64,000 nt of DNA from Cheilinus undulatus (GCF_018320785.1 NC_054867.1:29887855-29951854), one strand, 5' to 3'; positions 38,791 through 50,542 are shown, counted from the first letter of the stretch. The notes: a model not told the origin generated them from the sequence alone. Translations and numbers: made by a program.

Positions 38791-40203
38791 AAGCTGTCAG
38801 AGATAAAGTGAGCCACCATTTCTTTAACTACTTCTTAAATGGCCTGAAGCATAATTTAATTCCAGATTTGGCCACTGTACCAGTAAATTACGGCACTTCC
38901 ATTCTTAAGTAGAGGATGTCTCAGATGAAGGGTCCGTGAGAGGGTCTGTCAGAGATGTATGGTCTGCAGCCACACTGTCTCAGATGAACTTTATATCAAC
39001 ACTAGAAAAAGAAGCAAAGAGGTGATATTGAGATGGGTCTTAAACCTCCTGACAAATATCTACACTGTGCTTCTTCCATTTATATCAGCCATGCCCCTAA
39101 TAATATAAATAATAATGCCTTATGATGTGTGTGAATAATGGCATTGACTATTCCAATCAAAATCATTTAAATCAGGCTGTAAACATGTTTATTTCTAAGT
39201 TAAAGTTAGCATTTTAACACAGAGTGCATATGTGACTGATGATGTTTATGCAGCCAGTCTCTAATGGATACTTGAGGAACTGCAGTTTTTTGCACTTCCA
39301 GTTCAATTTCATTCTTTGAGAGGATCTGTAACTTATACCGCTGTAACAATAATGATTGTTTTTTTGTGGTCATTTGGTTAACCCGGCCCTGTTGCAGGCT
39401 ATCACATCAACTGTAACACAATTCATCTCCTGCATGTAAATGTTCTTATGACCATGTAATGTAATTCTTCACACGGTGTCTTGTGACTGTCCTGTGTAGC
39501 AGCAGCCTTGCCGTGAATGTGACAGCAGGTGGGGGAGCCTTAAGAGGGTCTAAACTCAGTGACAGTTCTGCTCACAGTGAAACTAGGGTAAGCTGAAAGA
39601 AGATTAAGGACTACAGTGAGAAGACTAAAGCAAAGGAGCTTTATGGATATGAGCAAATATTTTAAAAGTGAAGTTTACCTGTGAGAGCAATGATAACAGA
39701 TACACAAGTACAGCTACACAAAGCTCTGGGTATTCAAATAAAAGGTCGCTGCTGCATATCACAGTTGGCTTCCTTCCTTGTGTATCTTTGAGTTTACCTT
39801 TTCTTTCCATCCATGACCTGGAGTTCATTAAAAAAAACTTTAGTTCAGTATTAGAGGAGTGACTAACCCTGATTTTTACGCTACAGACTGCTACAAACCT
39901 CATCATCATTTAATGTCATTGTAAATGTTAGCTAGTTAGCATGCTAAGTATAGTGAAAGTGTGAAGTAGTGTTGTCAAGCTGGTTAGAGCTCTGCAAGTT
40001 AGCATGATGATGTTATCAGTTTCAGTAAAAAAGAGCTGCTATTATGACTCAAAACTGCAATTTCACACCTCACTGTCTGCATTTTCCAAGCATCATCACA
40101 CAAGGAAAATGTTTAAAAAGTTTGTTTCAAAATTCACCATTAACAGCTGTATTATTAAAATTAATTTTAATCAAAATAAACAACATATTTTCTTCTGTCT
40201 TTT

Positions 40204-40320
40204 TTTGGGGGGGGTTATGCCTTTATTCAGAAAGGACAGTGGATAGAGTTGGAAACTGGAGAGCAAGTGAGACTGGTGAACCACATAAACAATAGCTGGG
40301 GCAGGAGGCCCGCTTTAGAG
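40204..40320 (-). repeat. Decayed SINE copy
   Basis: GCCTTTATTCAGAAAGGACAG followed by TGGATAGAGTTGGA matches the tail and body of the SINE at 47,895-48,080 (GCCTTTATTTGATAGAGGAG, then TGGATAGAGTCGGA). The tRNA-like head is poorly preserved. Confidence 0.5.
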
Positions 40321-40734
40321 GACATGGGGTATGCAAACATAACCAAACCCTACATTTTCTTAGACTATTTATAATGTTTCTGTAAGAAATAAAACAAAAC
40401 ATCTAAGTTCTTAACATAAAATCCATTGTTCATGCATGTACACATATTCACAAAAATCAGAAAAAGGATGCATAAAACAGCAACACGGATAAATATGAAA
40501 AAATTATCCACTTCAAGAAACCATCATCTTTGTGTTTTTTCTGCTGAGAAGACATGGAAATTGGACTTTTTCACAAACCACTTATGGGATACCATATACA
40601 CTATACACTATTCATGCTATACACACACAAGAATAAGCAGTTTTTAGCATCCTATGAGTGTCCTGACGCTACCTTGTGAACCTCGAGGTCCACATTTAAA
40701 GCTGCTTCCATGGCAATGCATGGTTTGCCATGAA

Positions 40735-40990
40735 ACAGGAAGTTGTTACCTCCGCCAAGGAGGTTATGTGATCGGGTGGGTTTGTTTGTTTGTTTGTTTT
40801 GTTTGTTTGTTTGTTTGTTTGTTTGTTTGTTTGTTTGTTTGTTTGTTCTTATTTGGACTTATTTTGATGAAATTTTCAGGAAATGTCACAAATGGTGTAA
40901 GGAAGAACTGATTAGATTTTGGGAGTGACCCGGATCACCGTCTGGATCCAGGAATTTTTTAAGGATTCTGTACTATTGGGAGATAGGGCT
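40735..40990. repeat. Interspersed repeat with CCTCCGCCAAGGAGG hairpin and (TTTG)n tract
   Basis: CCTCCGCCAAGGAGG at 40,749-40,763 is a five-base-pair hairpin with a five-base loop. It is followed by GGTTATGTGATCGGGTGGG and a TTTG tract of about 67 bases (40,781-40,847). A downstream part (GATCCAGGAATTTTTTAAGG to GGGAGATAGGGCTAATGGCA, about 40,945-41,000) is repeated at about 41,400-41,460. The hairpin-plus-TTTG arrangement is familiar from many animal genomes. A long open frame across the tract is only the translation of TTTG. Confidence 0.7.
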
Positions 40991-41984
40991 AATGGCAGAG
41001 TGTTACCACTTTACACCAGGAGATGGTGGACATGAGTAACTTCAATCCCAGCAGCATTTTGGGTGTATTTCTATTCAAAGTTTTGGAGTTTATAGAGTTT
41101 GAAAGACGCACGCCCGGTCAAGGAGACGAGTCAGAGTGTAACAGAGAGAAAGACAGCGAATTGTAGCGAGAATACTCACAATGCTGGGAGGAATAGAGGA
41201 ATATTTACTCTCTGCCATGACTTTCAGTCATCCGGTGAGACCATGGGTGAGACTGTCAGTGCATCTGATGGCACCGGCAGGAACTACTTCCACCATTATA
41301 GTCCACATGTAGCAAAGTCAGTGCTTTGGTTCACCGTGTTTCCACCCTATTGGAGAGGGAGTAATTGGTGAATGTTATGGTGGGGAACACATGGAGAGAG
41401 ATCCAGGAATTTATTAAAGGATTCTTCACTATTGGGAGATAAGGCTAATGGCAGAGGTCTGTGCTGTCTTAGTGCCTTTCTAGTGTCTTAAGTGGACTTA
41501 AAACACTTGGATAACAATGACACTTGGCACTCATGAGTTAAATGGGACAAAGACTCTTTCTGTGTGTTTTTGGACTTAGATAAGACAAGACAATGATAAA
41601 TGTTTTTTGATCCCCTTTTGGGGGAAATTTGGTTATTGCAACAGCTCACAGTAGAGGGCAAAATAATCCACAATACACAACAAAAGTAAGGAGAAAATGT
41701 CCCTGCAATACTTAAATACAAGATAACAAAATATAGCAATAATAAAAATAGTTTTATTTACATATTTACATGTACCTTTGCCTGTGTAAGGACAATGACC
41801 AGATTCTAAGAAAAATATGGTATTGATGTGAAAAAGAGGGACTAAATTTCAAGGCAACATTACGCAGCTGAAGACAATAATAACAGTAATATTGATAGTT
41901 TAATGTGCAGGTAAAGAACAAGTGTTCATATGCAGTCCCATGCATAAGTTTTATGGTATGTAGGGTGCTAAGGATTCGTCACAG

Positions 41985-42330
41985 GCCTAATGTGCCACAA
42001 CCCATGGCTGGAGAGGGGGGAGGGCAGCCAGAGTCAATCTGGACACATGTCGACACACACGTGTTACTCTGCAGCCATGGTCAAGCTTGATGGCAGTTTT
42101 TGGGCCCTCCGGGCGTCCACAGCACAACTGGGGCTCAAGGCAACCAAACTAGCCACCTGGGTGGTAGCCTAGGCCATGCTTACTCGCCACATCCACACCT
42201 TACTGTGCCCTAAAGGTGCTGACTTTCTTTTTGTTTCAACAGATTCTCATTCCCCTGGCAATATGCAAAGACATCCAGAGCATGACAGGGGTAGTGTCAA
42301 TTCTTCTTCCTCTTACTGCAGCCCCAAACA
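41985..42330. other. GC-rich segment of unknown nature
   Basis: A roughly 350-base stretch of clearly higher GC than its AT-rich surroundings, with short open frames on the plus strand (to about 42,175) that I do not recognise. There is no clear splice structure or terminal repeats. It may be a fragment of a dispersed repeat or an old gene piece. Confidence 0.3.
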
Positions 42331-42950
42331 TGTCTTAAACTTATGCATAATACTGTACATAGTTGTAGGCTACATATCTGAACATAATATACTTACAGTA
42401 TGAGAATGTTCACATATATATGTCTATGTACCTCATGTATATGAGGGTAGCCAATTTTAACTGGTGGTGTTTACTCACTCCTTCTTGCAGGGTGGGTGTA
42501 GGTGTTTGGTGGTAGTTCCCTTTACAAATCTTAAAAACATAGCTCCTGCAGCAGATTTAACCTTGAGTTATGAGATTTAGAGGGGCAAATGAGCCAAACT
42601 AAGAGGTACAAAACAGCTTCATATCTAAAACCTAACAGGAAAAGCACTACTGAAAATTAGAGGTCAAAAACTGGGGTCAGACTCTGACTACTTCTTAGAT
42701 TGGATTTTTGATCTGACTGGAACTTGGTCAGTGCAATGAATTATCTCCAAGGTAAGAAATTTTTAAAAGCATGTACATAATTGAAAGGATTCACTTTGAA
42801 TAAGAAGAAACATTTGATATTTGATACATAAAATCAAGCTATAGGATATGAAATATGACTTTTAGGTCAGCTGATGTCTGCCAGTACACATGGATTTATC
42901 TTTGCTCTTAGTTCTCTTTAATTAGTTAAGTCTTTGCTGGCAGCCAAAGT

Positions 42951-42956
42951 GGATTA
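42951..42956 (-). promoter_or_regulatory. Candidate CRX/OTX site upstream of guca1a
   Basis: GGATTA (TAATCC on the minus strand) is the core site of the photoreceptor homeodomain factors CRX and OTX2. It lies 183 bases before the guca1a start codon, with a homeodomain-type TTAATTAG at 42,919-42,926. A six-base match is weak evidence alone; its value comes from position before a photoreceptor-type gene. Confidence 0.35.
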
Positions 42957-43138
42957 CAACTCCTAAACCTTCGACACAGACGTACAGGGAGATGATTGGC
43001 CGACACACACACTAACACACTGAATCTGCTACACACTTACTGTTTTCACACTGGCCACGCGTGGATGCTTGCTGGATAAAGAACACACTGGTTATGGTTT
43101 TTACTGGAATTTTTCTACCTTTATGTTGAGAAAGCGCT

Positions 43139-46100
43139 ATGGGAAACAGCAGTGGGTCGTCCATAGAGGAACTACAAGCTTGTGAGAGTCATCAGTGGTA
43201 CAAGAAGTTCATGACAGAGTGCCCATCCGGACTTCTAACGTTTTATGAATTCAAGCAATTCTTTGGCCTGAGGAACCTGTCGGATGCATCGGATGCCTAT
43301 GTTAAGACTATGTTCACAACGTTTGACATGAATGATGTAAGATGATTTATAGTAGAACATTTACTCTAATGTCAATGGATGTTTGAAGGAGATTCTCTAG
43401 GTGCACATATTGTTAAAGTTTTTATCTTTACTGCATAGCCTTTAAAGGGAAATGTTATAGAGCTGTATTAGTTGCAAACAAAAATATAAAGATGATATAT
43501 TTATGTATTTATGCAGGGCAATGGCTGTGCATAATGGTTAAATAATGTGTTTGATTGATTCGATTTAAATGTATTATTACATTGTACACTGTGCATAAAC
43601 AACATGTCCAGCCCAAACAGGCTCATGAGACCTCATAATCAATGCAAAGAGACCTGAAAGCAAATGAAGACACATAAAAATACTAACAATAGCCATCCTA
43701 ATATATTCTAGGTTATAGACATATTTAATCATATAACATGTGTTATTAAAATTATCAGATGTACAATCTTCTTCCTTATATGCAAAATCAAAAATATTCT
43801 AAAAGCTTTCTTTTCATATAGCTTTTAAAAAACGTATGTCACAACTATTTACAGCCACACCAAAGAAAGTATCTCATCTTGGTGAGAGTATTCTAAAACT
43901 GGGCTTGTGTTTTGCCTCAGTGTGCTTCTGTTGTTCTAAAAAGAAAGTGGTCCAAGTTATTTCTGCTAATAGAGATCTGTTTGAGGGTTAGGGTTAGCGT
44001 TAGTATTCCATTAGTGAGGGGCTAATCTGTCAGTACTGGCTTACCCAACTGACCTACTACCTGAAAAGAGGCACGTCCAGTCCTTTTTAAAATCAAAAAC
44101 ACAGTCAGCCAGATTCACTCACTGGAAATTGATTTTCTAAAAGCTGTTTTTTTTTTTTTCAGGTATCATGTAGAGCAAAATCTTAACTTTCAGTGAGTGT
44201 GTTTGAATAACTCATTTTAAGAAAAAATCTACTGGCCACATAAAAGCCACAATTCAGTGTAAACATCTATTTCAAATGTTAAAAAGTAGTATTAGAAGTG
44301 TGCTTTGCTTTTAATTAGTGCTGTCAAAACTTTCATTTAATAATAATTAATTAATAACAAGGGGCAAAAATGCAGTTAGAAAATGTATTCTGATTAATCT
44401 TACTCTGATGCCGTCGCATAAAGTGGCTTTGTAGCTTCAACTGGATCATACTTTTTATAATTTTATGAACAAAATCCACATTTTACAGATTAACACCAAC
44501 TTAGATTGACTAGTAAGTGGACAATCTGTTGCCATTCACAATCATGCCCTTTTTGATTGTTTTGTTACTATTATCTTTAAGTCTACTCTTCCTCAGTTTA
44601 TCTATGTGATTAATTTGAGTAATTAATTTCAAACCCTGTAATTCGAGTTTTGATTGACTGACAACACTACTTTTAACAAGTACAGATTAGGGCTGTCAAA
44701 AAATATTATTTTTTAATCATATTAATCTCAGGAGTTCTGTAGATAATCGTCATTAATTGCACCTTATTTGTTGCATTTTAAAATTCCACTATTTTGCATT
44801 TTAAACTGGTTTGTGTCCTTTTGGATTTTTCTGGAAGTCAGGATACAGACCTGCTTTTATAGGTAGACTAAAGATTATAACATTAACTTAACCCCAGAAA
44901 AAAAAGAACTTGTTACGGACTGAAAAGAAAAAAATTGAACTGTAAAAAGTTAAATGTTTGATAACAAATGGTTGGTATGACTTTTGTCATGTCCACTGAA
45001 CTGTCTGAGTGTTTTAAAGTGAAATTAGACATTAAGGAGCAGTGGTGAACTTATATTACATCACTGCAGCTGCAGGGAGATGCTGATTTGGATTGTTTTT
45101 GGAATGCAACAATAAATACTGCTATTAATCACAATTAGAAAAAAAAGTGCGCTAATTGTAGATCTTAGATAATCGCGATTAATACAAGTAATCTTGACAG
45201 GCCTAATAAAAATGTATGCTTAGGCAGCAAGTCCAACGCTGATCAAAGGGGCAACTGGACTGGTAGCAAATTCTTGAAGACGTTTCGCCTCTTCTCCAAA
45301 AGGCTACCAGTTTACCAGTCCAGTAGCCCCTTTGATCAGCATTGGATAACCATGACCTGAATGACAAAGAACCTACACAGAAAACGTAGGCAGCAAGCTA
45401 GTTGTCCTTATTGTGTTTTCGAATGAGGTGCCTGTATCTATAAAAACGGGACTTTGTTTTTTGCTTTTAAATCTTGAAATAAGATGGACTCGTCAGGCAT
45501 AGCCATCCATCCCACCAGAGGGTGAACGATGTGATACACCTTTGACTGGTCACCAGTCAATCACAGGTTTAACACATAGAGACAAACAACCAGTCACTCA
45601 AACATTCATAGCCTCAGGAAATTCAGAGTCACCAGTTAACTTGACAAGCATGTGTATGGACTGTGGGAAGAAAGCCGAGTACCCAGAGAGAACCCACTGG
45701 GAGAACATGCAAACCCTACAAGGAAAGGCTGTCTAAGTGGGGTTTGAGCCAGTAACCTTCTCGCCTGAGGCATCAGCACTAACCACTGCTTCACTGTGCA
45801 GCCAAATGTGGCTTATAAAAAGTGTAATGAAATATTTTGACTAGAAATGAGACCAGTACATTGCTAAGATTTGAGTTTGTGCATTCAACCACTTTAAAGG
45901 GCAGATCAGTCAGTCAAATTCTGTCTATTTAATGTAGCAGCATGTCTGAAATGAATGTATGTGCCCCTTTACTGTCCCTGCAGGATGGCTTTATTGATTT
46001 CATGGAGTATGTGGCAGCTCTGAGCCTGGTACTGAAGGGAGGCGTGCAGCAGAAGCTGCGCTGGTACTTCAAACTTTATGACATAGATGGGAGTGGATGC

Positions 46101-46685
46101 ATCGACCGGGACGAGCTGCTCCTCATCATTAAGGTGTGCAGGAGCCCTTCATGTCATGTTAAGCCTGACTTTGAGCTTAGTGAGGCTAAAATAATTCTGA
46201 ACACTGTCCTGAAACAACCCTGTGAGACCACTCACACCTCTCAGGCTGAGAGCAGAGCTGGGCTGATGACACTGCTGACACTCAGCTGACACCTACTGGT
46301 GGAAGAATTTAAAGCAACAACTTTCTATTTGTGCCATTTTTAACTCCTTGTCTTTGTGTCATGTTTAGTCAATCAGAGCGATCAATGGAATCCCCTGTGA
46401 GATGTCAGCAGAGGATTTTGCCAACATGGTGTTTGACAAGATCGACATCAATGGAGACGGTAAGAGTTAAGTCAGAGATAAGAGTTGGAAAAAGAGCAAA
46501 TAGAAATCTTACCACCAAAAGATTTGATTCAGTGAGTTTTTTGTGTGTTTCCAGGTGAACTTTCCTATGAAGAATTCATGGAGGGGGTGCAGAAAGATGA
46601 GATGCTGCTGAAGATGCTAACAGAGAGTTTGGACCTCTCACACATTATACAAAAAATTCAAGGAGAGATAAAAGGGATCAAATGA
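43139..46685 (+). CDS. guca1a: Guanylate cyclase activating protein (GCAP1-like)
   Basis: Four exons, 43139-43336, 45984-46133, 46369-46459 and 46555-46685, join in phase to 189 residues. It is a neuronal calcium sensor that activates photoreceptor membrane guanylate cyclases when calcium falls, restoring cGMP after light. The start MGNSSGSS gives a myristoylation site (Gly2). The first EF-hand is disabled by CPSG (28-31), as in all GCAPs; EF2 (63-74, [12 protein letters not shown]), EF3 (99-110, [12 protein letters not shown]) and EF4 (142-153, DINGDGELSYEE) have all calcium ligands. The motif [16 protein letters not shown] and the conserved [14 protein letters not shown] point to the GCAP1 group. 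The tail after EF4 is short and ends GEIKGIK. Teleosts have several GCAP paralogues (guca1a to guca1g), so the letter is less sure than the family. Confidence 0.93.
44318..44672. mobile_element. hAT-like MITE in guca1a intron 1
   Basis: It begins AGTGCTGTCAAAACTTTC and ends TGATTGACTGACAACACTA, an imperfect inverted pair with the GCTGTCAA core typical of a teleost hAT group. It is AT-rich and non-coding, and is followed almost directly by a second member of the same group. Confidence 0.55.
44689..45205. mobile_element. Second hAT-like MITE in guca1a intron 1
   Basis: The left end AGGGCTGTCAAAAAATATTA and the right end AATCTTGACAGGCCT form inverted termini, with the sub-terminal ATCGCGATTAAT motif near the right end. 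The interior (for example ACAGACCTGCTTTTAT and GAGCAGTGGTG) is shared with a decayed copy at 61,160-61,590. It is non-coding. Confidence 0.65.
45235..45343. repeat. Foldback repeat, about 30-base arms
   Basis: AACGCTGATCAAAGGGGC at 45,235-45,252 pairs with GCCCCTTTGATCAGCATT at 45,326-45,343, and the pairing continues inward through CTGGACTGGTA. The loop contains GAAGACGTTTCGCCTCTTCT. The following ATAACCATGACCTGAATGAC is part of the same familiar teleost repeat. I cannot assign its superfamily with confidence. Confidence 0.7.
45455..45811 (-). repeat. L2-type LINE 3' region, antisense
   Basis: GACTGGTCACCAGTCAATCA, ATTCAGAGTCACCAGTTAAC, GGACTGTGGGAAGAAAGCCG, GGGAGAACATGCAAACC and GCACTAACCACTGCTTCACT occur in the order of the 3' untranslated region of teleost L2-clade LINEs, read antisense. 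It lies in guca1a intron 1 and carries no enzyme-coding sequence. Confidence 0.7.
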
Positions 46686-47258
46686 CGTCTCCCAGCCAGA
46701 GTGAACTTTGTAAAATGTGTTTAAATGGTGCCACAGCTGAATGATTGGGTGTGGGTTCAGGACGGCTTACATTGAATCATGATCAGACAAATGGACATGC
46801 AGTAACCTGTGGCTCATAGAGGACAGAATGTCGAACTATTCATGGTTTCTGCTCATAAATCATGAGCCAGGATTTCTGTTTCTCTTAAGTATTGAAGTCA
46901 ATGAAATGAAAGAAAACACACTTTTACAAGCAATGCTCTGAGGCAGTTACAAACTAACTTGGACCAGTCTACTGCATCCATGTTTGACTTCTTTGTTGAA
47001 ATGAAAGACCAAATGATTTCTGTCCAGTGTACATTATGTTAAGTGCCATAATTTGCATGCTGTGTGACATGTGTCAACTATGTGTGTTTGTGTAAAGCTA
47101 GTATTTTATATACTGTACAGGAACATCCCTTAAGAATTCCCTTTCTTCTGACCCCATCCAGAGAGGTAGGTTTTGCAGGAAATCAGTTTTATATCATTTG
47201 ATGCAGCTCACAACACTGATGCTGTTTTACTGACCATTGGCAGGGTTGTGTGATTTAA

Positions 47259-47264
47259 AATAAA
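47259..47264 (+). terminator. guca1a: guca1a poly(A) signal
   Basis: AATAAA lies about 575 bases after the guca1a stop codon, followed by CTCTAACTTTATC and then an A run, an arrangement typical of a transcript end. Confidence 0.6.
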
Positions 47265-47894
47265 CTCTAACTTTATCAAAAAAAAAAAGCACCTTCATTC
47301 TTTAACCCTCATATTGTCAAACCGAGTCTCAATGGTCTTCATCATTGTGTTTTGCATCTATTATTTCATTCTAACGCAGATGATTAAAATAGGACAGAAG
47401 TGTTATTCTTTGTTGCATTACTCATTTTACAGCAAATAGAAATACACAGCGCCATGTTTACAAGTAAACTTGACTGTTCCCTTTATTTTAAAAAAGTATT
47501 TAAAGCTCATTTGTGAACCTTTCTGGACTTTTTGTCCAGTGTTCTCAGCTTACCAATTGTCAGGACCAGCCACTGCCTTCTTGACAGCAATCTTGACTCA
47601 ATTTCTTGTATTTTTAAGTCATAACTAAATGTTTTAAATGAAAAATGAGGTGGTTTGCACTTGAAACTGAACAAAAAGTCTTATGGAAAAAAGAGACGGA
47701 GATATGTCCTTCAAAATAAAAGCACATCACAGATTTTCTGCCAAAAATTTTTTTAAGCACACATCAGTGACCCACTTTTGAATTTTGGGTAACCAATCAA
47801 GAACCAGGGTTTTAGGCCATACATGTTTCTCCTGCAAACAATAATGTCTAAAATTGTCATTTAGAGTTAAAAAGTCAACAAAGCTGCTTTATTT

Positions 47895-48080
47895 ATTTAT
47901 TTTCTTTTTAAGATTTATTTTTGGGGAATTCTTGTGCCTTTATTTGATAGAGGAGGACAGTGGATAGAGTCGGACACAGGGACAAGAGTGGGGGAGAGAC
48001 ATGCGGTAAAGGGCCTCATGCTGGATTTGAACCCGGCCCGTACATGGAGCACGCCTCAAACCACTAGGCCACCTGCACCC
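47895..48080 (-). mobile_element. tRNA-derived SINE with perfect 16-base target duplication
   Basis: CAAAGCTGCTTTATTT occurs at 47,879-47,894 and again at 48,081-48,096, exactly bracketing the element. On the minus strand the element starts GGGGTGCAGG with an RNA polymerase III A box (TGGCCTAGTGG, 48,071-48,061) and B box (GGTTCAAATCC, 48,033-48,023), in tRNA-like spacing. The body contains CATGTCTCTCCCCC and the tail ends CTATCAAATAAAGGC. The intact promoter boxes and perfect duplication suggest a fairly recent insertion. Confidence 0.88.
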
Positions 48081-50542
48081 CAAAGCTGCTTTATTTTAAT
48101 GAAGGCAGCATAAGGGTTAAGCAGAAGATAGTCTGACACCAAATTCATCAGAAAAGATCCATTAGAGCACAGTGAAGCAGATGTGAGATGTTTAGACTCT
48201 CTAATCCTCCAGTTTCAGCTCAGTTTTATTGCATGAATCAAACCAAAATAAATCAAATGATGCATCTTTGCTTTGCAAGTCCAAGTGCTCTGAAATGTTG
48301 TTGATATCTGTGACTTTTTTTAGCTGGTGAGCAATCAGACTACTCTTTATGAGCTACAAAAGGTGACAAGTCAGTCAGCAACAAGACTGATAATTTCTTT
48401 TGTTGACTATTATTAACAACTACAACAAATATCATGGGGTAAGTGCTAACAAAGTGACATGTTTTACAGAGCTAAAACTGTCCTTGATTACATTTTCTAT
48501 TGCAAAAATTCCTAACAGTTTCTTGATTTTTTAGAGTAAAGCTGGTGTGAAAATTGCAGATTAGATTTTTGTCAATGCAGGACAAATGCACTAAAGACAA
48601 CTTTGGCTGCAGGAACTTCAAGTTTCACAATAAAATCAAAGTGATATCAATCAAATCTGCTGACTTTAGCTTGGAGATAAGAAAATGAAAAAGAAAAAGG
48701 TGCTATTTTTTTTATAGTGCACATTCTTAAAGGTGTAACTACTGACAATGCAGAATGTACCTTCATACATGCCAAAAAGGTTTAGTTTTTATTGTGACTG
48801 TCTTGAGTTTTTAGGTATTCTGAAAAGCTTGATGGCCAACAGCTGAGGGTTGATGGTCTCAAACAGTTGGTATTATCAGCATGATTCTTAAAATAGCAGA
48901 AAAAGTTGAATATCAGCATTGTCAGATAGAAACTTCTGCCAATGTTTAGCAGATATATAGGCCATACATATCAGCAGTATACATATCAGCCTTAAATATC
49001 TGCAAGGGGAATGAAGCCCCAACTACCAGACTGTCTACTTCCCCACTCCTGTCTCAGCTCTGCTTGACTCAGCCTCTCTTTGCACAATTGAAACTTGTTG
49101 TGATTTTTAATGATTTAAAAAAGGTTTGTGCATATCGGTAGCAGCTAAAATTTGAATGGAAATACTGAAATTTGTCAGCAAATTCAGTATCAGCAAAAAC
49201 CCAATGTTCTGCATCCCTACTTTGATTTTTTCCCATGATGATGTGTTGCTCTTTGGCTTCATGCAGTTTTAAACTGACAAATTTATCAGGTGTCAAGAGG
49301 GCCCATACAATCACAATACTATTTGTAGTGGCTGTGCCGGTCCACTTTTTGACTTCAGCCATCATCACATATAACAGCTTTGATGTAGAAAACGTGGGGA
49401 AAATGTGCTTTCTTTGATATTCATTTTTAAAGAACAAAGAAGACATATGTCAAGTATAACACAAGAAAACACAAAAAGAAGATAGAGTTGGGGAAAACAT
49501 TCTTCTTGTGAATTTAGTGTTACAGGTACAGATTTTTTAAAGGATTTCTTTGATCTTTGTGTGATCCCTTTAGAGTCCCTTCAGGGCACGACCCCTGGCC
49601 CTCACACCCTTTGACATGTTAAAAGAAGCTTACAATTTAGAGAACTTATTTGGACCAAAAACAATCAAGCACGCCCACAGACACTGTGGTCCCATACAAC
49701 CAGCCGTCCTAATCCCAGAATTCAAAGTTAACACCACACATGCACACGGCAACGACTCATTATGCTTATTATACTGAAACCAGATTTCAAGAGACAAAAG
49801 ATGCTCGGCTGACAGCAGGCACATGTTCTGAAAAAACATGATTAGTTTCAGGGAGTGGTTTGTTGTTGTTGCCTGTTTTGGCAACTATTAGCGACCAGAT
49901 CATCACCACCATAATAGTCATCGGTGTACTTGTCTTATGCCACTTCAAAGAAAAGCTATTGTTCTTTTATTTAGGACACTCCCAGTCTGCTCTTCAATCT
50001 CTTTAGGCTTCACTTGTATGTTGTTTGCTTTGTGTTGTGCTTTCATTGCTGCCTTTACACAAAAAAAGGTCCCAAAAGATTATTTGTAATTAGGAGTTAT
50101 TTGAGATGAGCTGATAGTAGACACATGCTTACAAAATGAGTGAATATGTAGAAACAGTGCCACACTTGATTTAAATGGAGGATAAAAAGTGGGTTCCTTC
50201 ATCATTAAAGAACTGATATTCAAGTGTATTATTGTTTTTTTTTAAATTATGTATTTCCTTAATTAATCTGTGTGCCACATTAAGGCTGTCATCAAATTTA
50301 GTTGTATTAAATCATCTTGTGAAAACAAAACCCAATAATTATGGTTCTGTCTAAGACAAATATTTAGGTCAAATTGAATTTTTGTTCAATATGAAAGATG
50401 CTTCGTTATTATTTCTACGTTAACCCAATAAAAACGGGCTTGGCTCTCAGTAAAACGTTTAGAAGCTCGTGGAAAAATAGTGACCTGCCCACGTGCTCCT
50501 GTGAAAATCGCCCTCCAGCTGCTCAGAAAAGGTGTGTCTCTG

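Larger units (their letters stand above)
31326..43138. other. Gene desert between C6orf132 and guca1a
   Basis: No convincing coding exon was found in 11.8 kb. The right-hand end should contain the guca1a promoter and the left-hand end the C6orf132 promoter. The region is AT-rich and holds several named repeats (separate entries), AT-rich palindromic sequence at 33,855-33,905, a TTTA tract at about 37,757-37,785, and an 'aagtac'-type repeat at about 35,165-35,400. A segment reading TTGATCCCCTTTTGGGGGAA near 41,609 is a familiar teleost interspersed repeat. Long parts (32.1-35.1 kb and 35.5-37.3 kb) show nothing I can identify. Confidence 0.55.
46686..50542. other. Intergenic region between guca1a and irf6
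   Basis: The first 0.6 kb is the likely guca1a 3' untranslated region. No coding exon is visible further on. The segment includes a well-preserved SINE (47,895-48,080) and, at about 48,900-49,220, a repeat rich in TATCAGC and ATATCGGT words resembling a common teleost DNA-transposon relic. From 49.4 to 50.4 kb I see nothing specific. Confidence 0.5.

Noticed and set aside
40743-40928. Open frame with many VCLF repeats across 40,780-40,850
   Set aside because: It is the translation of the (TTTG)n tract in an interspersed repeat; there is no start context, domain or splice support.
48023-48071. tRNA-like A and B boxes suggesting a tRNA gene
   Set aside because: The boxes lie inside a SINE with target duplication, there is no cloverleaf with paired acceptor stem, and related copies occur elsewhere in the window.
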